Shown here: in pieces, positions 26,901 to 38,900 of the stretch | Position numbering within the stretch: the first letter of the stretch is position 1 | How the letters are laid out: each line of letters opens with the position of its first letter | Assembly (NCBI RefSeq): GCF_964204645.1 | Contig: NC_134029.1 | Location: 16,512,450-16,572,449 of the forward strand | Length of the DNA stretch: 60,000 bases | Direction of reading: 5' to 3' | Source of the DNA: Tubulanus polymorphus | Lineage: Eukaryota; Nemertea; Palaeonemertea; Tubulaniformes; Tubulanidae | Notes under the pieces: generated by a model | What the model was told of the DNA's origin: nothing | The model's database searches: none | Seen by the model: the letters and a program-made list of their open reading frames with translations, nothing else | Position numbers and translations under genes: made by a program

Positions 26901-29900
26901 TTCGTTCTCCAGAGGCTGATATTGGATACTTTTCCACAAAGCTATGTCATGTGACAATTATCGGTTTACTTTATACACTGATAAGAATGCTGACGAACTT
27001 CTATACAAACCTGTTTCAATTCATTCTGCCTTGACCATACAACAACACTCAGTCTGTAGGCCTTATCCAAACTGGTTTTTATTCAAGCTCCTTTTGACAC
27101 ATATTCTATACAAGAAGCGATTGATAGAAACTGAGTAGGTATCAATGCAATATTTGTTAAGCATATACAGGCCTATACAAATCTCTTTAGACCACTGGGG
27201 TATGAACAAAGGGGTCGATCAAAAGCAAGATACTTGAGACCTGTTGGTATTGGGTTAGGCCTAAAGTAAAATCTGAGAAAATATGGTAGAAATCTGTTTA
27301 GTAGTTAAGGAGCTTTAGGCTTTTGGTGACTTTTGGGGCTAATCTCCTTGGAAAGGAGAAAAAAAGATGATATTTATTCAGAGGAAAGCAATAGGGTTGT
27401 CTGTGAAAACACAAAAAAATCTTTATTAAGCAAAATTTGTTGATGTATATGGTAATAATGCATATTTTATAACCACAGTTAATTGCACATTTGTAGTTAA
27501 TGACATGTGTTCTATGATAGTGGTGAGTTTTGAGGTCATTGGTGTTTGTATTTTTTGACAGGGGGCATTAAATATTGAAATCATGAGATGTTCAAGCATT
27601 TCACCAAGTGGGCATGTTGCGCTTATCCCTTGTATATAGAGAGTTTAAAATTTACATTAAGTTAACTATGATTCAGTCTAGCTTTATTGCTACCATTTTG
27701 AATTAATCAACATATTTTTATGTTCAGTTTCTCGATCCAGAGATCTATTACTTGAGTTTGGATATAGATTTTCTGATAGACCTTTTTCGCACGGATGTCG
27801 CTTCATTAAAACGTGATTGGAACATGCTAGGTAGACCTTTACTTATCATACCAGTCATGAGTTGGTACTTCGATTTTAAAGGTGAGGTAAACATTTTCAT
27901 TTCACGTAAACATTAAACTCTCTTAGATAGATACTAATTTGGCTAAAAATCTTTCAGCACTTTGTGAGATTCCATTATTAGCTCTGCTAACCAACTTGCT
28001 AGGCAACCATTTGTTTTCAGTGCCAGTGTTCTTCTCTGAAGCAAGCTATTGTGTTGATATTTCTACGGTTTATTGGGGCATCCATTCAAGGCATCCATCA
28101 CTGTCTACACATAGATGAAATCCAGTTTTTAGCTCACTTGGGACTTAATTCCCAGCAAGCTATCGCGTTCACTTATCATCCGTTCGTCCATCCATAGACA
28201 GAATCCAGTTATTTTGGGAAGTTTTAAAGACGCTTTTATTGATTGTCTTGATATTTGGTTTACACATATGCATCTACCCTAGATACATCGTCTGCCCCAA
28301 AACTGGCCTGATCACAATCAAGGTGGCTGACTGGAAGCCATTGTTGTTCATTTTTTTTGTACACATTTTTGAAGTTTTCAAGGGAAATTTTGAAGACACT
28401 TTCTTAATTATGTTGATCTTTCAGATTTAGTCGTATCTCCCAAGGTTCCATCTGCATGAGAAAAATTAGGTCGATCGGACTCAAAATGGCTGACCTGTGC
28501 CCAAAAAGGCCTAAATTCCGAGACCTATAACTTCCTAATGGTTTGCCATTTTTCATTGAAATTTGTGATGGGTATTGTTTGGGAAGGCATCTTAAGCATT
28601 TTAGATGGATTTTGCGATCAGTCAATTGATCATAAGTGGAAAAAGATGTCTTGAAGGAAATATCAACAGGTTTTCAGTTATAGTTTTGGCAATTAATTAT
28701 TATTAGCACTGTCATAGGATACATCTCTTCACATGGAATTGGGATCACCGAATTTATATTGGTACCTAGGCATATTTTGTTACCACGATTAAATTACAAA
28801 ATTGTAGCTCATCACATGTTCTATGATTTTGATGAGTTTCAAACTTAAGCGTTTAGGGTTTTCTGTTTCTTCACAGAAAACCCTATTGAGATTTGCCTGA
28901 TTATTAGGGTTTTCTGACTTTCGTCGAAAACCCTGTTGTAATTCTGTTGATTATTATTATTATTTGCATATTTTCCACTTTTTTTCATCACATACAATTC
29001 ATCTCTCGCATTCGACAACTAACAGCTACTTAGCGGAATGTAGAATTCTGATAGAAATATCACGCTCCGAATCTGCACGTGGATTCTATGTATATATTGT
29101 ACATCATACTTTAAAATTGAAATTGCTTACTGTCAGGCAACACCGGTGGAAATCCACTATAGGCGATCGACAATCGGCATTCCCGCACAACCGAGAAAAA
29201 AAACATATCTGGACTAGCAATTGATTCACGAAAAAACATACTCGGACTAAATATGGAATGCCAGTTATTAAGAATGGTATGTACGCACGCACGCGACTGA
29301 AAAACGCTAGATACATGCAGTTCAAATAGCTTCAGTTCGTTGTTTTGTTCGCGGATATTGATATTACAAATATTCAATAGGTTTTATCTATCTTGTATGC
29401 ATTTTTATATTGAATTGAATTGGTCTGGTCCATTAGGCCGTAGATGTTCCGCTTATGTTCTGCATTTGCGGTCTTACTGATTAGCGTCAGAAAATGTTAA
29501 ATTTTAGAAAATGAATAATTATTTATATAATTTGAGCCACGAATCAAGTATTTGGAAGTAATTTGACATGATAATTGAATTTCTGATACCCTATTTAGAA
29601 TTACAAAGTATTTCCTGTTCCTATCATTTGCGCAATATCACAAATTAAGCCTGTGCTCTTCAACGGATTCAATATGGTGTCTCTATGGGCAACAATCCCC
29701 GCCAAAAAGATGATGTTTTGTTTCATGTAGCGAAAAAGACAATTCCATGCCTCAAAGACATTTTCGTACCACGGCTCATGCACCCAAATGTCAGTAGATG
29801 TTGCCACTTATGTTTAAATTATGTCATCCTGGTTACCCAGAAATAATTCTTTCAGCGTTATTATTTTAGCTGTTTCGCCCGCAGTTTCAGCGTTACGATT

Positions 29901-32900
29901 AGCAGTTTGTGCGATCTTCTTAAAATGACGGATATTTGGGAAACCCGGAAATAGTTTGCCTGTTAACTGCTGGGAGATCCTTGTTTTCTTTCGGCCACAG
30001 CAGATCTCACAGCGCACCCATAGCGGAAGTAAACAAACACACGTGTCTGCTGTGGTGGATAAAAAACATTAGGTGTTGTCGATTTTCTATCCACCTGAGC
30101 AGGATCGTTCAATGTTGTGATGGATAGAAATTAGATTTCCTTTTGATTATTTAACCGTCCAGAGCAGGATCTAATGCAGAGTCGGTTGGTTTTTGTTCCA
30201 CAAACATATTCCAATTATTTCAAAAGTATTTTTTGTGCGTATTAGCAGGCAAACTCATTTCTTTCCTTTTGAGGGATTTTAAGCCGTCCGTTCGTTCGTC
30301 CATCCGTAGACGAAATCCAGTTATTTTGGGAAGTTTTAAAGACGCTTCAATGTAATGTCTTGATATTTGGGTTACACATGTCGATCGACATAACACTGGA
30401 ATAGGTTTGCAGTGATTAACAGTTCATTTCATTTACTCCTATGTGCTTGAAACTCTGGAACTGTTAACGAAAGACAAGTAACACAAGTGGAAAAAACATG
30501 CTTGAGTTATGCTTGATTCTCATATTCAAATTTAATTTAAATTCAAATTTATTTTATTACATCATATTTACAAAGCATATCATTGGTTCATACAGTAATA
30601 AAGATTAGGACAGAACTAATATTATTATAGAATTTTCAAAAAGGTAATTAATTTCTATAACTAAATGGACATTATTTTTCTAATAACTAAGTTCAAGAGT
30701 GACTCTCCCGTTTATTAAGAAACACACGGAACTAGTGGAATAGATTGATATTTACACACATGTTGCAGGCATAAATTGTTTATCAGTATAGAATTTGTAA
30801 TCCATAAAAGCCGAAATCAACATCGGCTCGAAACCCAGACAAAATCAACTCATAATTTATTGATTAAATCTACACTACAATATATGTATTTATTCAACTA
30901 TTTCAATAAAAAGATTAATTTCTTAAATCTATTCCAAATCATAATACGTTCTTATCTGTAAATTTACTAGATCTATCGACTCAGCAGGTGCTTAAGATGA
31001 GTTCTTAATAGGACAGATCCATTTTTTAAGCGTGGTGATAATACAGTATCATGATGATCCGTCTGTCCGTCCATCAACTTTTGCTTCAATTTACTACTAG
31101 TGCTACAGTTCTTTTCGAATCTTGACCAAACTTGGTATGAAGCTAATATGGGCCAAGGGCTAAAAAGTTATAGAGCCGTTTGTCAAATTTGATCTCAAGG
31201 GGGTGCTGTACGGGTGGCGCATGTAAAATCTTTAGATCGTTACTTGTCCTACAATTATTGTCCGATGTTGATGAAACTTAGTATGTAGATACTACAAGCC
31301 AAGGGCTAAAAAGTTATAGAGCTGTTTTCCCAATTTGATCTCTAGGGGGTGCCGTACGGGTGGTGCTTGTGTGACAGGTCGTAAATTCCTGCTTGAGGTT
31401 TCCCTGTGTCAGTTAATTGAGGTCCTGGAGATTAGAGAAGCGTACAAAACAGCTCGTCAAACATGCAGAGCAAAGAAGGACCTGTGACAACAGATATACT
31501 TGAATAAATAATCACGTTTAATTACTACAATTTCACTCCAGAGATGTCATCAGACCGATGACCAGTCTCAAACTGGATCTGTTGCCGCCAAAAATCATAA
31601 TACAAAACCGCACTGTAGATGGCAGCACCTAACAGCAAAACTTCCGGCCACACTTGTAAAATCTTTAAATCGCTTCTTTGTCCTACAATTATAATCCAAC
31701 CTAACGAGATTTGGTTTATAGATACTACAGGCCAAGGGAAAAATGTTATAGAGCCGTTTGCCCAATTTGACCTTTAGGGGGCGCTGTACAGGTCATGCTT
31801 GTAAAATCTTTAACCCTTTCAGTGCGTCTACACTGCAGTGCGGTGTATAAATCAGTGATAGATTTTGCGAGTACACCGCGGTGTATTGATGTAATTAGTA
31901 ATTGTCTCTCTTGAAAAATGGCAGCACCTGTCAAACATAGTGAAATACTAGTAACTAACGATACACAGCGCCGCGGTGTAGACGCACTATAGTGGTATTG
32001 TCGTTATTAAACACAGTAGGGTGGAATTTTTTTTAAATTTCAAATTATCTCTAGCACTATAGGGTATTAACTAGTCAGCACTGAAAGGGTTAAATCGCTA
32101 TTTGTCCTACAATTGTAGTCCGATGTTGACAAAACTTGGTATGTAGATACTATGGGCCAAGGGCTAAACTAGAGCGGTTATCAAACTTTAATCTCTAGGG
32201 GGCGCTGTACGGTGGCGCTTAGAAAATCTTTAAATTGCTACTTGTCCTACAATTATTATCCAATCTTGACAAAATTTGGTATGTCAATATTTTTGGCCAT
32301 GGGCTAAATGTTGCTGAGCCATTTTTCCCAATCTGATATCTAGTGGGCGCTGTACAGGTCACACTTGTAAAATCAAAATTGTAGCTCATGACATTTTCTA
32401 TCATTGTGGTGATTTTCAAGGTCATTGGTTTCAGTATACGTTCACCAGGGGGTGTTGAATATTGAGATTTTCTGATTGTTGAGCATTTCAAATGACTTCC
32501 CAAGTGGGCATGGTGTCCCTAGCAGGATTCGAATTTCAGAATTTTTCATCCACAGCAAGTTGCTTTCAGAAATGCTGTGGATGGTGGAAGCGATCCACAG
32601 CAAGTTAAGCTCTCACCACAGAAAGTGCCTATCTTGAAAACAATACCTGGTTGATTATGTATTCCATAAACATTGAAAACTAATCCTATTTGAGAGTTAT
32701 TTGGTTACTTGACTTAAACATTTAAATGTATATCAAATCAATTATAATATTGTCAACAATATTTGTAAAAATTTAACACTAAAAATGAAATCATTAGAGT
32801 TGGGTCGGTTCATAATGATATGTGATTGAAATTGAATATTGAATTGATTACTAAATTATTGAAAGAACTTATAACATAGTAATATTCTAATAATCTATAA

Positions 32901-35900
32901 TTTCTCAAAGATAGAATATGGCATTGTGTATAACTATTAAATTAAACTACTGAAGGAATGAATATTGGGCCTCCATGGGAGTTTTAAAAATTCAGATAAA
33001 AATTCTGTTACGGATGAAACTCCAGGGCCGAAATACCCAATTCTTTTTCGGATCCAAGCTCCAGGGTCGAACTAAAACCCATAAAACTAACGACGACACC
33101 AGACGTATAATATTACAAAGCACGTACATTTATTAAAGTACTGTGGCTGGGACTCACTGTGGTCAGTAAACAGATATTTATATAGGTACAGTTTATAGGG
33201 GTAAGTCAAGTATAAACACTGAATGATTCACACTTATAACAGACTGAAGTCGGTATACCGTATAAACACTATACATACCATAACTATTCAATAACTGGGT
33301 AACACAACTGGGTAACAATTCATGTTAATAGCAGTTGTTTTTGCATGGTGGCAGCACCGTATGGCATACAGTTTAGGCATCAGCCGCTGTAACTTTCAAT
33401 TTCATGTCAAACTTTTCAGAATTTTTACAGAATTTTGATTACAAAATCTGGTGTCAGTGATTGAAATTGTCAACGGCATTTTAAAGAATTTTGATAGACG
33501 GCATTTTTGAAGCCATCGGTACAAAGATACGTCAACGGCTATGTACTAATACATCGTCGACAAAAGCCGTCGATTGCCGTCGTGAAATTTGAACCCTGCC
33601 TAGACCCCTAGTTTCAGAAATATTGAGCACATGTCAATTGATTGTTTGGATATTTGCTTTGTACATGAGAGATTTTTCCATAAAAAGATCTGCAGTGTAT
33701 AAACTGGCCCAAACAAGGTTGTTTGATAGTTGATGTTCAGAACATGTCTTAGACATACGACAATAGATTTATGAAGTTTTCATGGGAAAAGTTTGAAAGT
33801 TTTTTCAATGCATTAGTCAATTGGTTGAAGTTTTAGTATGTACGTGTACACTCCTAGGGGGTAGCATCGCATGTTCGATGGATAAAATCAGAATCTTTGT
33901 GCAAAAATTGTAATTTTTAGTCTTAATTTGTAAGAATTTCCATCCAAATCAGTCTTATCCGTATTAAGATGTACTGGCAATTGTTTACTGTGTCTCCTAG
34001 CGGTAATATCATGTACTGAAAACATAGGTCAGTCTATGTCTCAAAGACTGCTATGATCTCATAATTGGGCTTCTAACAGGCAGTTGTCAATTGACATCTG
34101 TATGTAGCTTTCTGCTATTGCTTAATTTTGCTTTGCTTCTTTGCATGAAAGTATGAGTGAAATAACAAAAAATAACATACGATTATAAAACATGCATTAA
34201 ATTGATTTGATATACTGGTGCTTTATATACAGTTGATCCTGCTTGCCTAGTCCTCATGGGAAAGCAAACTCTGAAATGGTCAGAGTGACAATCATTCATC
34301 ATCACATGAATTGGAATAAGAAAATTCTACATCTTATCTTGTCTGAGACAAAGCGATAAGCAATTGGTACTGGCAAGCCGGGTCTTCTGATATAATCCAA
34401 ATGAAGCAATTCATCATTATGATTGTGATAAATGTATGTTTCAGATACAAATAAAGAATTACAACCTGCATTGGTAGCAACGATACAGAAACTACGGTCT
34501 GGATACATCAATGGTACAAGGTATCAAATCCTGATTATTGTTAAACTACAGGGGTCAGTTTTATAGACTTGTTTTATCTTTAACCTGTGGTTGATATAAT
34601 TGAAAATGAATTGACTTAATCTCAGAGGTTAAGATAATACCCGTTTATATTACTGGTCCTTGAGCTATAGATCAGATTGTTGTAGACACATCTCTAGAAG
34701 GCAGTTACATTATATTCTAGGGTGCAGTTAGGTAATTTGATGGAGTTTATAAGTACATCCTGTGTCACCAAGCTTACATTTTTGCCAGGTTTAGACTCAG
34801 TCGAAGGTAAATATTTCAAATTTCAATTTATTCAAATACATAAATACTGGTACCGTAACTCATGCAGAAAACTTCGTTTAAAGGTCTGATAAATACAGAA
34901 AACCCCTATAAAACTGTCAGTGAAACATTAGAGAATGAAAAGTAGATATATGTTTATACATATATATTGTTTTTGGAACCCTTTTTGGTGGAAAACTGCC
35001 CTTTCAATTGATACTATGATCGTAAGTCACTCCTGGATCCACCCCTGCCCTTATTCAAGTTAAAACCTTTTCAGTGTGGATTCTGCAAATAAATGTCTAC
35101 TGATTTGAATTTGTTATCATCTAAACAATGTTTAAACTACTATATCAAATATTTTAGCATGCTTCACTTTCCTTTCTTATCTATCTTGATATTACTACAG
35201 ATCATGAAGCAGGTAAATCTATGTAACTCTGTGTAGGTGGATGGATTTCACTGTTTTCAGTAACATAGTTGGGAGGGCCCCCCACCCCCCTCCCCCGTGT
35301 ATAAGTAATGCCTAGGGGGGCTATGATCAAGCAAAGCAGCACTTCATATAGTGCATACGATAAGAGGGTGGAAACAATCAAGATACCAGTATGAAATGTG
35401 TGGCCCTATGAATTCCTATTCGATTTTTGAAAAGATGAATTTTGACAAATATAACCCACAGAATGCATCCATTTGCCACATCCGATAGTGCCCCTTTGGG
35501 GCTCTTGTTACATTTTTTTGGTCGTTTTTTACATGTAAATAGTCCGAAAGTTTATTGTAGTTTGTATTGTTATGTATTTTTAATTTCCGGGCTCTTAATT
35601 CATAAATGGTTTAAGATAACTTTTCGGAAATTTTTCGGATTGGTTACCCTAGACACCATGAGTGACTGATTAGACTTCAGCGGTTTTTTTTGTATTTTCA
35701 CTTCTGGGCTCTAACTCATAAACGGTTTAAGTTAACTAGGTGAAATTTGATGGATGAGACTATGGGTAACTGCTCAGATTTCAGGTCCTCTAGGTCATGG
35801 TCACCGGAAGCTGTTTTTGTGATTTTCATTTCCTGCCTTCATAAACGGGTTGACATACGCTTGGTGTGTATTTTACACTCAGGTGTTTCACCTGATTTTG

Positions 35901-38900
35901 GGGCATCAGTGGTCTTCAGCGACATTCTATTTCTAATTGCTATAAATCGTTTTATCTCAAATATGCAGAAAACTGTTATTGCTATATTTGCTACTTACAT
36001 TTATAATATCAAATGTAGGTATCGGTACGGTAGCATCACCAAACAATATTCGACGTTCTGACATAGGAGCGCTCTGTCTGTTGGCATCTCCAGCAACCTT
36101 TCATAACTAGTTATTTTCGGAGGATTGCTTAATGCGTGTAGTGGTGCTAGTCATGTTTAACAATGAAAGTTTGGTATTCTTGTGCGAAAATTAGTGCCAT
36201 CCAAAAAATTATATTATTGCTGTTTTTGATCTTAAAATAGGGATTGACCCTGTTTTTTATTTGGTTGGTAAATTTCGTTTAAATTTTTTGATTGAGTGTC
36301 CCCTACAAACCCACCACACCTGCCGGGAGCGAAACAGGGGGTTTGATTTTGAAATCGGAAATCGAAGTACAGCTATAGTTGTGTGATCGGCGGTTGAGTT
36401 TACATAATTTTTGGTTTACCTTTGTCAGCAGTATGAGGTTGGCATTGGGCCAATTCATGTAACATAGCGGTATGTTTTTTTATGTGAGAATTTTTTTCAT
36501 TGGTTCTCGGGTTAAACGATGTATAATCGATGCAATTGAAGACATGACGAACCTCCGTCGATGACATGGTCAACTTTATTTAAATTCGGCGAAAAACTGT
36601 TTTTGGCGGGAAAATTCTTAGCTCTTGTGTATAAAATTGCAATGACCTCGATTTGGGGCGTCGTCTCTACGAGCAAATGTGATTGGCTGTTTTTGGGATA
36701 TACGGGGAATTCCGGTGCTTCTAAAATAATTATGGGAAAGCCATTTATGGCGAACGTTTCATTGGACTAGGTGCCGTATATGTGCGAATTTTAAATGCTC
36801 ATTGTTGGTGATAATGTAATTATTTCACATTTCGCCATAGGTATTGATTCATTCTAATACCTATTGTAATTTCTTGTGACCTGAAAATACTAAGCAGCTA
36901 ACCATAGGTATAGGTCGAGGTCTGAATATTGTAATGGTAAATTCCAGGATTTAAAACGATCTAATACTACGCCCTGGTTTTAGCTTCCGCGGCCATACAT
37001 TGGAAGAGGTTTCGTTTCCAAGACTCAATATTCAGCCACCCTCTTGATATGTGACATCATATGAATTTTATTTGAATATATTTTCATATTGTGAAAAATA
37101 TTTTTTTTAAAATATGAAATAGTTTCCAACGCCGCACCTACCTGTACCCTACAAAATTTTGGAGGTAGACCATAAACAAATGTTTATCTTTCGTCTTATT
37201 TGACTACAAAATAATTCTTTAAGAAAGATAAAATACAATATAAACTTCTAGAACTTTGAAGTCACGAATTAAAAAGATTTTTCAAGCAATGCTCTTACTC
37301 CAAACAACCTCTAGCTTTCAAGGTAAACCACACTTTGCCCATGGGCAATTTATTTGTTTTAATTGAAGTACATAATTGGGAAATTCGGTTCCGGTTCATT
37401 CAAACAATCTTCCAACCAGTTTGAACGGGCAAGCGACTGATTGAGGTTATTTTTTGGCTGCCTAATCAAATACATCGAAATTTTGGAAGTAACTATATTA
37501 CAAGGTTGAAGATCATTTTGTCCATTTTTATTTCTTTTTTAATCGTTTTCTATGCGTAAATAGTCCGATAGTTTAATGTAGTTTTTTTTTCGGGTAGATG
37601 TTGATGTAGTCCTCTAAGTTGATTGTCCCGCGTGTTGACTAGATAGAAAGGAAGCACATTTCAAAACGCAAATTATCCAGATGAGAGTATGGTCCTGAGG
37701 TATCCGAAGTGTAGTTGTATGACATCGACAGTGCAGCTCCGATGAGGATGGGTTTCTCCATCAAGGGGTGCGCAGTTGGTACTTCACATCTGGTACTGAG
37801 TTTGCCTAAAAGTAAAAGTTGCACATGGGGAGCAGTTTTGTGTTGCTTATATACAGTGCATAGTTAGGTCCGTGGATACCTCGCAATTGAACTGACAGTG
37901 CTATGCGCATTGATAGACCATCAGTAAGAAAGCGGCACAGGCACGTGAATATTACATATATGTTTGTACGTTTACGTATATACAGTCTTGCTCGGGTTTT
38001 ATTTACAGTGTCACATTTGGTTTTTTGGTATTTTTTAATGAGACTGGTGTCAAGAGGCAACCTTCCATTCACCGCTGCGTGCAAACAGACTGAGTTTGCT
38101 ATCCTGAAGCCAAAAAAGGAGGCACCAGCTATCACGGCAATGAGAATGACTTTACAGTCAAAACTTCAGAAACATTAACCAATGTGTATGTGATGATATA
38201 AAGCAAAAGTGGTCAGACAGTTCTATGCGTGTTGATAGACCGTCAACCCTGTTTGATCTAAATCAGAACATACCTCAAGTGTCAAAGTCAGGATATGTAG
38301 GTGTAACTGATAAATTGCTGTTACTGTTATTGTACGCATAAGGAATCTGGGTGAAGACATGGTTAGCTTATATGCCATTTTATATATTCATAGCCCTTCT
38401 ATAATACTATTATATATTATTCTATTGCCTTGCATTCACTTGAAGAAGTTTCATCTCAAGGCGCATATTCAGGCATGTGCTTTAGTTAACGTCGTGAGAT
38501 GTTTTCCTGGTGATTTTATAAAAATGGGCATGCACAGATAGCTCAACATCAACAATCACGTCTTTAAACTATTGACAACCATTTTACTTTTCAAAAAGAT
38601 CATCACGACTTCGGAAAAATTTTGGTGATTCTTCAACCTTTTGGTTGATTTACGAATGCTATCACTTTTGATTGACTTAGTCCGTCTTTTCGTGGCACAA
38701 AATATTATGCCAATACTGGTGCTGATTTTGGGCACAAATGGTTCAATGGAATATTCATGACTCGGCAAAGAACCTAATTTGTAGTTATTGATTCCTTGGA
38801 GATTTCTGCAAATTTGGTTCTTTGCATGCAGTTGATTTTGCCAATTCTTGGCTTTTATAGCTTAAATGTGTGATTATCTACAAATTTGAAATTTCGATGG

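Larger units (their letters stand above)
31090..32370. repeat. Tandem array, unit about 140 bp, with two insertions
   Basis: About five units contain TGTCCTACAATTAT, TTGACAAAACTTGGTATGTA, GGCCAAGGGCTAAA, ATAGAGCCGTTT and AGGGGGCGCTGTACGGGTGG. Starts of later units are near 31248, 31680, 32106 and 32244. One unit is split by 31371-31651 and another by the MITE at 31814-32089; removing both restores regular spacing. Confidence 0.85.
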
